Notes under the pieces: generated by a model
The model's input: only the letters and a program-made list of their open reading frames with translations
Databases searched by the model: none
Told to the model about the DNA's origin: nothing
Shown: in pieces, positions 14,015 through 25,524 of the stretch
Layout: each line of letters opens with the position of its first letter
How positions within the stretch are numbered: position 1 is the first letter of the stretch
DNA from: Galeopsis tetrahit
Taxonomy: Eukaryota; Streptophyta; Magnoliopsida; Lamiales; Lamiaceae
Length of the DNA: 64,000 nucleotides
NCBI GenBank assembly: GCA_963675135.1
Contig: OY776130.1
Location: 62,530,867 to 62,594,866, forward strand
Direction of reading: 5' to 3'
Position numbers and translations under genes: made by a program

Positions 14015-14743
14015 GGAAAAATATCAATTTTGGTCACCCAGTTTTACCTCTTTTCATATTTGGTCACCCACATTTAGTCACTATCAAAATTGGTCACCCA
14101 GTTATTATATTCTATCAAAATTGGTCACTCTGTTAGTCAATCTGTTATTGACTAACGGAGAAAGAGTTTGCCGTGAAATTTCTCAAAATCTAAGGTTAAA
14201 AAATTCTCATGCATCTTCCTAAAGGATCAAAACTAATGAAACAAACGCAGAAGCAAGAATGAAACATGTGCAAAAATTACCAATATTTACATTATATTTA
14301 TAATAGGTCAGAAGGAATTCAGATGCATTTCTGAACGTGATTCAATCGATAATTAGGAAATGAGAAACTCAGGAGATATAATGTAAATATTGGTAATTTT
14401 TGCACATGTTTCATTCTTGCAGAATCACGTTCAGAAATGCATCTGAATTCCTTCTGACCTATTATAAATATAATGTAAATATTGGTAATTTTTGCACATG
14501 TTTCATTCTTGCTTCTGCGTTTGTTTCATTAGTTCTGTAAGATGCATTAGAATTTTTTAACCAGGGTTTTGAGAAATTTGACGGCTCAAAACTCTTTCTC
14601 CGTTAATCAATGACAGATTGACTAACAGAGTGATCAATTTTGATAGAATATAATAACTGGGTGACCAATTTTGATAGTGACTAAATATGAGTGACCAAAT
14701 ATGAAAAGAGGTAAAACTGGGTGACCAAAATTGATATTTTCCC
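14015..14743. mobile_element. Mutator-like foldback MITE, 729 bp, 9-bp target duplication
   Basis: The terminal inverted repeats extend almost to the centre: left GGAAAAATATCAATTTTGGT, right complement GGGAAAATATCAATTTTGGT. Both continue through GTCACCCAG-type repeats and an inner arm containing GAAACATGTGCAAAAATTACC. The exact 9-bp duplication ATAAAGTAA flanks it (14,006-14,014 and 14,744-14,752), as expected for Mutator-like elements. A third copy of part of the inner arm (14,378-14,420) lies near the centre. No coding capacity. Confidence 0.85.
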
Positions 14744-14960
14744 ATAAAGTAAAATAAAGATTGGATATAGGGATATAGGGTAAAAATATTGACATTTTGT
14801 GTAAATATGTGAATATTGTGAGGGTAATTAGTGAATTGTTGTAAACTTTTATGAATAAAGTAAAATAAAGATTAGATATAGGGATATAGGGTAAAAATAT
14901 TGACATTTTGTGTAAATATGTGAATATTGCGAGGGTAAAGTTCATGAAAAAAAAATCTTT
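14744..14960. repeat. ~111-bp tandem duplication
   Basis: ATAAAGTAAAATAAAGATT and the following ~95 bp occur at 14,744 and again at 14,855 with few differences. A partial related unit lies left of the nested MITE (13,960-14,014), so the duplication probably preceded or accompanied the insertion. Confidence 0.8.
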
Positions 14961-15030
14961 TTTAAATGAGCAAATAATTGTGAAACGGATAAGTAAGAAA
15001 AAAGTACAAATAATTGTAGAACGGATGAAG

Positions 15031-15618
15031 TATTCAATTACACCTTTCGCGAGAATTGTGACTTCAAAATTCCAAATCAGTCCATTCTTGTGGCTAATTC
15101 GGAGTGATTTTCAATGAGACGATGGTCGAGACCTATAATATTCTCTTTCTTTCATTGAGTCAATCATTTTAATACCTTTTTCGTGTCATTTTATATGTTA
15201 CGATACGAAAAAGTTATAGGACTATTGTTAATTTCTCTCTATGTTAATCAGATTAATTATGTTATTAAAAGCGAAAAAGAAAAGGGAGTGCCACAATGGA
15301 TCCCAATGTAAAAAAGAACAAAACAAAGCAACTTGAATCAAAATGGGCTATGGCCCGTAGCAACTTGCACTCCAAAATTAAACAATATTGATGCCGAAAA
15401 AAAAACCGATCTTTAATACTGTATCATCTCCACATATTATACGAAAATTGATTTGAACGTTGAAATTCCCATACTAAAAACCCTTTTCGGTGTGACTTTT
15501 ATAGGTCCATCGAGGTAAATTTAGAACATAACATTTGAAGAAGATGAGGACATGTGAGCATACATTTTTTTCCGCATCAAATACACTCTAACAAATTTTT
15601 TTTCTTTATTATCATATA
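15031..15618. other. Intergenic DNA; nothing recognised
   Basis: No frame of interest, no clear repeat boundaries. Confidence 0.5.
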
Positions 15619-16226
15619 CAAGGACGGAGCCACACTGGGCCCAGAGGGGCCCAGTGGCCCCCCACCACTTTTTTTTTTTATATATGCTAATTTTTTATTT
15701 AAATAATTATATATGTATTATTTTGGTAATTATTTTTATTATATATAAATAAAAATATTATTTTCATTTTAAGATATACATATTAAATTTAGATGGAACA
15801 AAAAATGAATGCTTACCTACAAAGTTTAGAAGGAAGATTTTTTTTTTCTCTTTTTCGTGTATTTTCTTTTTAAATTTATTTCATAATACTTTAAAAAATA
15901 TATTGATTTAATAGATCGAGTCAATAGATTGATGGTGTGTTTGAGATTATTGTCTAAATTTTTGCTAAACTCACAAAAATATCCTTAAAATTGAACAATA
16001 TTATTGATGTTTTTTTTTTTTAAATAGTGTTTTAATTTTTTTGTAGATTTATATTTAAAAGTATCATGATTAAATTATAACTGAAGAAAGAAAATGATTT
16101 TAAAAAAATTTAACGGTATTAATAATTAAGCAATTTTAAATTGTTTAGCTTCATTTTAAGTCGAAACTATCAAAACTTCTTATACAAATCGGGCCCCCCA
16201 ATCATAATTTTCTGGCTCCGTCACTG
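15619..16226. mobile_element. Non-autonomous hAT-type element, 608 bp
   Basis: Left end CAAGGACGGAGCCACAC, right complement CAGTGACGGAGCCAGAA. Exact 8-bp duplications ATCATATA lie at 15,611-15,618 and 16,227-16,234. Same broad end type as the elements at 13.5 and 46.2 kb. Interior AT-rich, non-coding. Confidence 0.85.
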
Positions 16227-16234
16227 ATCATATA

Positions 16235-17146
16235 TATCAATTTGAATTTTAAACATAATCTATTCCAACTCTAATTGAATAAGAACCGAAATTTGTAATT
16301 GACGGTATCATTTATTTTATCATATTTAATAAGTGAGTGTCTTAAAATTCAAAATTCAGACCTAATCGATGAGATATGCTTAATTTGTCGGGCAGCTACG
16401 GGAATCTGCCCCTCACTGCATTTTCTATTGCAAACAAATCAAGAAATGTATTTTTTTGAGATGTGACAAATTGATTATTGTAATTCCATATTGTGGACGT
16501 TTAATTTCTTAATTCAAATGAAGTATGAAAGAGAAAAATAATCGTAATTTCGGACAAAATAATTCATTTTTACTAATAAAATAAAGTTTGCACTGTGACC
16601 ACAACACCGTTTTCTTGGCATTAACGTTTCACGTTTCAGCCAAAAAATATTTAAAATCACAGTAATAATTCGGGATATGAACCTTACTGTTAATGAGGGA
16701 GACCGTCCACAACCTAAAAAAAGAACATACTCCTAATTTACACTATCAGACTAACTCCTAAATTTGGAAAAAAGTTTGATTAAGATCATTAGTTTATTTC
16801 ACTAGATTTCATTTCCGCTTCTATTTCATTTTTGCATTTCCAACTTAATTTTTTCTTTTCTTTCCTTTCCCTACAAATATTTATAAATTGGATGATGTAG
16901 TTATAATAAATTGTTTTAATATAATTAATTTCTTATATTGCATTTACTTTTAGGTCTCAAATTCAGTGTCGATCCTCAAAATTATAGAGTTTAAAATTAG
17001 GCTCTTTGAAATCCATTCAATAATATTTAGGGCCATGACAGTGGAGAAATAATTTTAAATTAATACTCCATAAACAAATTTATGATTTCTACTTATTGAC
17101 AAAAAATAAATAAATAAATTTTAAAATACACATACATAGCTATAGA
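16235..17146. other. Intergenic DNA; nothing recognised
   Basis: AT-rich, with no supported gene or repeat boundary. Confidence 0.5.
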
Positions 17147-17360
17147 CTCGAGTGCATGTTGTGCACCCTAGTCCATGTTGCACTTTTCAGTTTTATTGAC
17201 TTACACTTTTTGGTAAATGGTGTTGCACTTTTCAATTATTAAACTGTATAATAATATTTTTAGTCATAGTAACTTACACTTTTTAGTAATATTGTGTTGT
17301 ACTTTTCAGTTTAATAACATACACTTTTCTTTAGATTAGGGTGCACAACATGCACTCGAG
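17147..17360. mobile_element. Small foldback MITE, superfamily unassigned
   Basis: CTCGAGTGCATGTTGTGCAC at the left is repeated as its reverse complement at 17,335-17,360, separated by ~165 bp. The interior contains several TTACACTTTT and GTTGCACTTTTCAGTTT phrases in tandem. The repeats may extend a few bases outward; no target duplication was determined. Confidence 0.7.
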
Positions 17361-19839
17361 TGCATACTAGACTTTACCTAAATATGTCAAATTCAAATTA
17401 CGATTTAAATTTCATCACACGTTGTTAATCAATAAATTTTTCAAAGTAAATATGTTAATCAACAAATTCAAATATTCATGTAATTTTTTTTGAAAAAAAA
17501 CATAGATATGTAAAAATACAAAAAAAAAAAAATCGAAAAATGAAAAAGAGCTTGAAAGTGGAGATAAAAATGGATTGGTGGGTGAGTATTATTTTATTCC
17601 TAATTCCAAAAAAAAGTGAAAAGACAAAAAATAAGTTGAAAATAATAAAAATAAAAAAGAGAAAAAGGGTAAAGGGCCTTTATCAAAACTTTCTATCGGA
17701 GTCAGAGGGCAATATTTATTGTCCATTACGTCTGATTCGGTGTGCATTTTCGGTTTTTTGCTGCCCTTGTTTCCTTCTCATTTTTGGGTTTTTTTTATTG
17801 TGGTTGCTGTTGCCCTTTTTTTGGTAAGTTATTAAAATTTAAGATAATAAATTTCAAAGCCATAGCTCATTAAAATATGTGTGAGGCTCGTTTTTTATTT
17901 ATTTAATGTGTACACTATTCTCTCTAATCTTTCTCTAAAAGTTAGATTACCTTTCAAACCTATTCATCCTCACGATATCTCTGCAAAAATCTTTCTCTAA
18001 AAAACATCACTGTTTACTACCGTTCCGTACCGGTAGCTACAGTTTTTTTAAAAGATGTCGTTGTAGTTCGGGTTAACAGTTCGATCCTTTTAACTTAAAA
18101 TGCGTCATTTTTACGGTAGTCAATTGGTAGACCAATCAGTTGACTCTCTTTTTCTATTTTATTTTTAGGTCTTAGTTTCTTGTTAGACTTCTTATTCTAA
18201 TTTGTTTTTAGCTATTTTGTTTTTTTAGTTTATTGTATACCTTTTTGGTGTTTATGTTTTTTAAGCCTTCATGCGCCCTCTCCTTGATGAGACTTTCTAC
18301 GCCTAGCGTGATTTCCTTCCCATCATGAGCCTAGTTTTCGTTGATTTCTTCCCGTGTTTGATAGTTTTTGATTTTTTTGTGAATCTTTGTCTTTCGTTCG
18401 ATTTCTAATTTTCTTATCACGAAAATTCTTTAGTATGTGGTGTTGACTCGTATTGAGAATGGAGACCTAATTTTCATGTGTAGACAAATGTTCATTTGTC
18501 TCCCTACTTTCCTCGCGATTGGAATGAGATAACACTTTGGCTACTTTTCTCGCGATTGGAATGAGATAACACTTTGGATTTAATCCAACGATGGTTAAAT
18601 ATTTGCGCTTCTTTTTATCAATTAATCTCTTTTGTAACTTGTGCAAAAGAAAAATGTGTACACTTTATTCTAATTTCACATTTTAAAATATATTAATTAT
18701 ACATTTCAACATATAATATACATTTAGCATAAAAATTACTAATATTTTTAATATACAAACGCACATTTTTCTAGTATTGCAATTGGTTTGTTGACTTAAC
18801 GTATGAGTATGTATAAAACTAAACAAACTTAGTTAACAATATTTCACTTAAAACGTATAAGTATGTAGTTTGTTAAGTTAAAACGTATTAGTATAGTATG
18901 TGTGACTGAATAGTATACATTACACGGAAAATAGACAATTTAGCAAGAAAAACGAGTAACATGCATAAAAAGTCCACAAAAAAAGGCAAAATTTCTTCAA
19001 CCAAAATGCAGAGAAACTTTGAAATCAAGCAAACCAATGGCACATATAGCGTCTGAAACATTAAACAATAAGTGACGTCATTAGATTGCAGAAAAGAATC
19101 CAAAAGAGCATACCTGTTTCTGAAAATTGCTTATTTGAGGTGATGACTCAGTTGAGAAATTGCTTATTCCAATAAGAGAAATGAAAGATTAAAGATTGAA
19201 AAATAATAATGACTTGAACACCTAAACCTCATTTTTTTTGAAAAATGAATTTAGTATAGTGTATGGTCAAATAAAGAAATAGTATTTTAAGGTGATTTAG
19301 TAAGATTAGGAGATCATTTAATATTGTATGAAAGAAATTTTGTGAGTGTACAAAAAAATATGGACCCCAAAATCTCAAATAGTAAAATTAGTGACAATGA
19401 ATTATTTTCATATTAAAAGTGTACAAGTAATTATGGAACAAATATAATTCATTCTACTATTATTTAAGAATATGGGTGTATTTTGAGGGTGTGTTTGCAA
19501 ACAATAGTGATTGATTCAAAGTGATTAAAATTGATTTTTGAAATAAATTTGAAGATGGATAGTGTTTTAAAATTAAACACTTTTAATCAATTTTGTATAT
19601 GTTGTGATGTTTGCAAAACAAATAGCTTATTTATAATTTTACAAAAATACCCTTATTACATTTGAATAAGTAATGAGTAAACATAAAATATTATTTAAAT
19701 TTTGAGGGTAAAAATGTAAAATTGATTACTACAATGATGAGAAGCACATAGAAGCTATTAAAAGTAGGTGAAGGGATGCTTCACCAAAATCACTTTAAAC
19801 TACTTAATTTAATCACTTAGTGGGTATTTGCAAGCTTTG
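17361..19839. other. Intergenic DNA, some non-AT-rich patches, no supported gene
   Basis: Open frames here are short and low-complexity. Around 17,670-17,830 and 18,000-18,600 base composition is more balanced (CGTTCCGTACCGG, GCGCCCTCTCCTTGATG), suggesting remnants of a retroelement or gene leader, but I recognise no protein. At 19,485-19,810 motifs GTGTGTTTGCAAAC and AATCACTTTAAAC hint at a worn MITE without matching ends. Confidence 0.4.
18504..18577. repeat. 37-bp tandem duplication
   Basis: CTACTTTCCTCGCGATTGGA and the next 17 bases (18,504-18,540) are immediately repeated (18,541-18,577) with one base different. Confidence 0.9.
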
Positions 19840-20726
19840 AGAGTGAGGAATCCATGAAAAAATGATAAAAATTAGAAAAATGGTGGAAATTAGAAGAGAA
19901 AATAGGAAATATGAGAATATAATACAAAACATATTAATATTGGTGTATATTTATTTAGAGTAAAGAATATATGAATTTTGATAATAATAATAATAATAAT
20001 ACATACAGTATATTTAATAATAATAATATAAAATTAAAATTATAAAGCTTATTTAAATAAATTTAGCTTGTCTAATACAAAAACGACAAGTGTAGAAGAT
20101 TGTCACACAGCCTCAAGGTGCGCTGGAACATCTCGGTTGTTCCACGCCATTTAATTTAGAATTTATATTTAGTGGTAATTTAAATATTTAATAGATATAT
20201 TGAGATATTTATAATTAAATTTGAATATATCAATAGATTTAGAGAGTGTATTGGTTGTGGATTTTATATGATTTTTTTGGATTTTTAAAGTTTGGGGTAT
20301 TCAATTCGAATTTTAAAAAGTCTTTCAAAATTTTGAGGTATTCAATTCAGATTTTTAAAAAGTCTTTAAAAATCTTTAGGTATTCAACCGTTTATGGATT
20401 TTAATATATTGTTGGATTCTCCTTCAAAAATATAATTAAATTGCATTATCCAAAATATCTTCTAAAAACAAGAGATTTCAATGGATTCTCTCATAGAACT
20501 CTGAAAACTCAAGATCAGAAGGAGGAATGACAATATTGACACGACCCGTGGGTGGGGTGTCCGCCCCGCCCCTAATTAACATATAAACTATATATATATA
20601 TACAAATATATATTTTATTGGTAAAATATATACTTTTTATATATATATATATATATTATTGGTAAAATAAATTTTATATATATATTTTTTTATTGGTAAA
20701 ATATTTTATATAATATATATATAATA

Positions 20727-21017
20727 CTCCATCCGTCCAATTTCATTATTCCCACTTTCCTGTTTTGTTTGTCCAATTTTATTATGCTCATACCTTTTTG
20801 GAAATAATACTATTCATACTACTTTATCTTCACCCTCATACCATCACTTATTTACCCACTTTGTCATTCACTTTATTCATAAACAATCATTTATTTATAA
20901 ATTGACCCACAATACCCTATCATACCCTCAACTTATCTACTTTATGAATAAACTAATCAATATTCATTAAAATCCATGCCCGGAGAAGTGGGGCATAATA
21001 AAATTGGACGGAGGGAG
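20727..21017. mobile_element. Stowaway-type MITE, 291 bp
   Basis: CTCCATCCGTCCAATTT at the left and its complement (GGACGGAGGGAG) at the right, with TA on both sides (20,725-26 and 21,018-19). Textbook Tc1/mariner-derived MITE without coding capacity. Confidence 0.9.
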
Positions 21018-21099
21018 TATTAATTTAATTTTTTTTTAAATTAACTCTTTGCATCAATATCGGAGTTTATGAAAATCTATGTAAATCAAAAAAAAAAAA

Positions 21100-22416
21100 G
21101 GGTAAATTCTTAATAAGGTCATTTCACTAAGACTTTTATCTAAAAGGGAGTAGATTTTTAATTTTTATCCAATAGAGTCAAATTGGCACTTAAGAAGACA
21201 AAGTTGCCCTTTTCCCATTTAAATAATTTTAAATTAATTAATATTAGATAGATTAACATCAAATCAATTTTATAAATGCATAGTCTTGAAAAACGCTAAA
21301 ATCTACCACCTTCCTTAATTCAAATATTCCTAAAAATAAGGCAATTCAAATTAATTAGCTGACTTTTATGATCTTAATAATTCTACATTTTATGATCCAG
21401 AATTAAAGTACACAAGACTCATAACACAATTAAATCATAAAAAAACTAAATAAGCGTGTCATAGTGGATGCAGTTCCCGGTTATTTGAATATGCATACAT
21501 ATATGAAAATAGATTATGATATGAACAATGAAATGAATTTTGGTATGTAGAAATGGGTCATAATAAAATTATGAATTTATAAGCTTAGAAAAAGGTTCAT
21601 ACATGGATATGCATATTAATATGCACGGGAAACGGGGTACATGTATTTTACATATGTGCATATGTGAAATGCACTATACGATATGCATGTATACATGCAT
21701 ACGGTAATGCGCATATCTAATGTTCACCTCCATGTCAATCTGCTGTATCCATAAAACTTCTCTTTTTTTCGCTTAATCCCCGAGTACTAAGTTGCACCCT
21801 AAAGACGTAATAATTAGGGCTATTCTTGCTCAGAAAAATACTAACCGGTAATTCCAGCAGATCTGAATTCTTCCAAGCGAAGATTAACAATTCCAGCAGT
21901 GAACGTTCACCAATGGACTCTAGAAACTCCGGTTTGAATGGCGTGAACAGTGGCCGATCTCGCACCAATCGCATCAACAATGACAGATTTCGAACAAAGC
22001 TCATCAACAATGGCAGATTTCGAGAAAGCTCATCAACATTGTGATTTTTCCCAAATCGCATCAATGGCAGCATAGATTGAATCATTTCTGTAGCGCAGCA
22101 ACACAATGGTGAATTCTCATTCGTTCCTCCCAAAATGCATCGATGTGTTCTTCCCAATTGCAACGATTTTGGGAAAGTCAAGATTTTTTTTTGAATATGC
22201 GCTATAATTGGGGAATTGATGTGCTGCAATTAAGATTTGAATTTACAATTCGAATTAATGGGTAAAATATAGTATTAATTAAGGAGTTATATGAATATTA
22301 AGGGCATTTAAGGTTTTTTGACATTAATTTGACCCTATTAGAGAATTTTAAAAGTTGTAGATTTTACTTAGCTTAAGACTCTATAGAAATGACTCTATTA
22401 GGGAATAATCTCTAAA
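21100..22416. mobile_element. Mutator-like element with long inverted ends, possibly carrying captured sequence
   Basis: The left ~150 bp (21,100-21,250; TAATAAGGTCATTTC, AATAGAGTCAAATT) is an imperfect inverted copy of 22,265-22,416, as in Mutator-like elements with long terminal repeats. The interior from ~21,800 to 22,230 is less AT-rich. It contains open frames on both strands (164 codons minus, 72 plus) and internal repeats such as GCTCATCAACAATGGCAGAT. The peptides look repetitive and match no family I know. Captured gene sequence (Pack-MULE style) is possible but unproven. Confidence 0.5.
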
Positions 22417-22812
22417 ATATTTCACAATCCTGTCAAGTCTATCATGGACTCTATAAATTTTATAAATCCACTTACTTTTTAAAATAAAAAAAAATTCAAT
22501 AGAATCTCAATTGAATACACCCTCTTCCTTAGATTGAATCATAAATTGTACTATATTTTTCAATCATTTAATATTAACATGGACTCGGAATTTTATGTGA
22601 AATGAGGCGGTCAATGCAGTTCAACATAATTTTGGATTCTAAAATTTAAAAAAATTATATTTGTATCAAGATATATTAAATTATCAATATTCACTGTTAG
22701 ATAGTATTAAAAAGCATAAACACGTCCTTATACTATTAAAACTTAAAACTTAGAAGTTAGAACTTAACTAATGCATATATATCACGAAAATTATCTACAA
22801 TTGAGATTATAT

Positions 22813-22925
22813 ATTTTTTTATGGAAGTTAAATATCCATCCCTTTTTTCCTCTCCCCATGATTCGAATCCAGGACCTAAGGCCTCGGTAGTGGTGTTCTA
22901 ACCACTTGAGCTATCCCACTTTGTC
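22813..22925 (-). mobile_element. Short tRNA-derived SINE with 16-bp target duplication
   Basis: Read on the minus strand it starts GACAAAGTGGGA and contains an RNA polymerase III A box TAGCTCAAGTGG (22,913-22,902) and a B box GGATTCGAATC (22,870-22,860). It ends in a purine-rich tail finishing with CCATAAAAAAA. It is flanked by ACAATTGAGATTATAT (22,797-22,812) and ACAATTGAAATTATAT (22,926-22,941), a 16-bp duplication with one mismatch. At 113 bp it is hardly longer than its tRNA-like head. It is not a functional tRNA gene: the acceptor arms do not pair. Confidence 0.8.
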
Positions 22926-23538
22926 ACAATTGAAATTATATGTTTTATTAGTTTACGTCTCAATATACTAATAGACAATTTGTAAGAAACTCGTCTTCCA
23001 TTTTATTTTAAGTATATAGCTTGATTAAATTTATAGCAGGAATCGCATCGAGCTTTGTTGAAACTATAGTAATAGTATATAATGCAACAATATACAACAG
23101 TTAAAAGAAAAAAAAACACGTCTAACCGAAACCGAAAGAGGAGAATTACAATGAAATTAATCAAATTATGCACAAATTTTTCAGAACTAATAATTTATAA
23201 TTATATGAAATTTAAAATAATAAAATAAAGAATGACAAATTAAAATGCGAAAAATTAAAATATTAAGATTTGGACGGAGAGATGGCTAAAAGATACCGAA
23301 CAACCTAATTAATTGGTCCAACTAATAATTAAGGAATAGGCCCAATTAATATAAAAAAAAAAACAAAAAACTCTATTTTCAGTATTTTGTAATGTCAAGA
23401 CTAATGCATAGTAAGAAGAAAAATTATGGGAGGGGCCAGACCACCCCCAACAAGTATGTGGTTACATCCCTATATAGTATATACACACACAAACAATTGT
23501 ATTTTTATGTGTTAAACATAATTTTTACTTTAGGCTTG

Positions 23539-23542
<4 letters not shown>

Positions 23543-23582
<40 letters not shown>
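23543..23582. repeat. (TA)n microsatellite
   Basis: About 20 uninterrupted TA units. Confidence 0.95.
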
Positions 23583-23586
<4 letters not shown>

Positions 23587-25524
23587 GATCTAATTACTTA
23601 TTTACCTTAAATTAATCTATCGGATCAAATTACCTACCAATAAGTTGTGGCATCGCATAAACGGCATCATACCGTTGATTCTAAAAGGTTTCGGTTATTA
23701 TGAAAGACTTTTAATAAACAGAAAACTGAGAAAAGAAATTGAGAATGATGGGTTAGAACGTATTATTTAGAGTTATTGTTGTCTTAGTATCTGTATTTTT
23801 GTGTTAGATGGATTTTGGTTAAAAAGGTCGGCTGATTGACTCTAAATTGACTCCGCTATAAGTCAATCTAGAATTAAAAATATCCTACTACCTAAGCTAG
23901 GACTCAGGGGAGGATAAATCATTTTCTATTTAACACACATTTTAAATCATAAGAAATTTTAAAAATTCACATTGATGTGGATTCAATGTTATTGATAATC
24001 GATTAAAATTAGCCGGTGATGTAGACATGGACCGATGTTCTTTCGTAGATCTCATGTATGAAATCAAAATATACATACAAGATCTGTCAGGCGATCTAGG
24101 CCGGATAAAGGAAAGTACATTAATTACAGTGATGCTATTTATTTATATATAAATCATAAAATAAAACTATTACAACTCTGTGTTGTAATAGACAGAAAGA
24201 TTGAAGTCCAATCATTTATCTCTTCTTCCACTTTTTTCCCGCTTTTATCAATACAAAAAACTTATTCACTTCTTATTTTTTATTTTGTTGATGATCTTTT
24301 TTTTTTATCATTCATAACTTAAATTAAGTAGAAAGAGAGGAAATATGAAACTGTCCTAGAAGAAGAAAAAAATAAGAAAATTATATAAAGGTACAAAATT
24401 TGTCAGACACAAAGTTATATAGAGGTATGGCAGACACAAATTCATTGTCTCTCAACTATATTCGTGATAAAAAGAAAATATTGATAGAGATGAAGCCTGC
24501 AATTTTATAGGTATATATATCATTGACTCATCATGTTTAAGCCGTATTGCATTGACTCCTTTTGTTGACACATAAAGTTTAACCCTAAAAAGAAAAAAAG
24601 TCACCGATGACGATAGAGAAGAAACGCCATTAAGGAGATATAATGTGGTGACATGTGAAAATGTGGCATCATGCTAATGCTAATACTTGACTCGAATATT
24701 TGTTGTTTGAGTATTATTCAAGTCGAATAAAGTATTTAAAATTCTAACTCGATCTTTATTTAAAATTCTAACTCGATTCGAACATTTGTTGAATTGAGCT
24801 CGAGCTCGTTTGATTATATTAATGAACTGAAAATAGAAATAAATTTTGGTTGTTAGTACTATACATATAATTTTTATTTAATTGCATATATTTCTAGGAA
24901 AGTTTTATTAGGTTTTTTATTGCGCTATATTTACAATTAGAAGACAAATATTGATGAAGATAAAGCCTGCTGCAATTTTATTTGTATAGTGGAGATGATG
25001 TTTGCAATTTTATTTGTATACTGTGTAGATGAAGCATGTTATTATTATCCTAACATTTACACTTTACCATTTTCAACACATACGATTTTAATTGGCAAAG
25101 TGTTATAAGTAACTAGTGCTTTTAAAATTGTACTTTAAAATAAATGATAAATTTGGATGACAATATTTTAGTCCTTTAAATTTTTATAAGCTTTTAAAAA
25201 CTAATAAAAATATAAGGATATATCAAAATTCACATGTAAGGTGACATGTGAAAATGTGGCATCATGCTAATGGTAATGCTTCTTTAATCTAATTAAGGAT
25301 GGAGGAGAATTGTAGTGAAACTATTTAAAACAAATTAAAATGAGTCACTCTATACATAATTTTAAATCACCACAACTTTTATCAGCCATGCATTCTCATC
25401 TTATTTTTCTCTAAATTCATTGACATCACATTCTCTTTCTAGTTATATTAAAAGAACATGACATTACTTAAATATAAAGGGTATAAAATTACAATATTAA
25501 TATCACTTACTCACATCTTGATGA

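Larger units (their letters stand above)
13465..15030. mobile_element. Stowaway-like element interrupted by two nested transposons
   Basis: The left end CTCCCGTTGC follows TA (13,463-64); the right end reads GAACGGATGAAG and is followed by TA (15,031-32), as in worn Stowaway repeats. Removing a hAT insertion (13,478-13,922) and a Mutator-like MITE (14,015-14,743), each with one copy of its target duplication, leaves a short sequence. Its right part resembles another copy near 53.5 kb (GTGAATATTGTGAGG, TTGTAGAACGG). The remaining interior contains a ~111-bp tandem duplication starting at 14,744. The outer boundaries are inferred; the nested elements are clear. Confidence 0.5.
20242..22524. mobile_element. 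Probable TIR transposon, now a host for nested insertions
   Basis: Left end GAGAGTGTATTGGTTG and right complement GAGGGTGTATTCAATTGAG are similar inverted ends in a style seen in PIF/Harbinger-type elements. No perfect target duplication is visible. Between the ends lie a Stowaway MITE and a Mutator-like element, so the original element would be short. Boundaries are tentative. Confidence 0.4.
19840..25450. repeat. Segmental duplication, copy A
   Basis: A series of collinear matches in the same orientation links this span with 40,570-46,040. They include GAAAAATGGTGGAAATTA near 19.88 kb, the GTTCCACGCCATTTAATTTA block at ~20.14 kb, CATCATACCGTTGATT at 23.66 kb, TTCAATGTTATTGATAATCG at 23.98 kb, the ATGTGGCATCATGCTAATG block at 24.66 kb and GAATTGTAGTGAAACTATTT at 25.31 kb. 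Copies are clearly diverged and each has private insertions. A 32-bp phrase from the 24.65-kb block occurs again at 25.24 kb, a further local duplication. No intact gene lies in the segment. Confidence 0.7.

Noticed and set aside
19485..19815. MITE with GGGTGTGTTTGC ends
   Set aside because: The similar sequence at the right is in direct, not inverted, orientation; no terminal pair.
20524..20580. Complete hAT element starting GGAATGACAATATTGAC
   Set aside because: Only one end seen; similar motif at 57.9 kb also lacks a partner and a target duplication.
21735..22229. 164-codon minus-strand frame as a gene
   Set aside because: Repetitive composition, frames on both strands, inside a Mutator-like element, no recognised domain; kept only as possible captured sequence.
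22838..22920. Functional tRNA gene on the minus strand
   Set aside because: A and B boxes are present, but the acceptor arms do not pair. The unit has an A-rich tail and a 16-bp target duplication, so it is a SINE.
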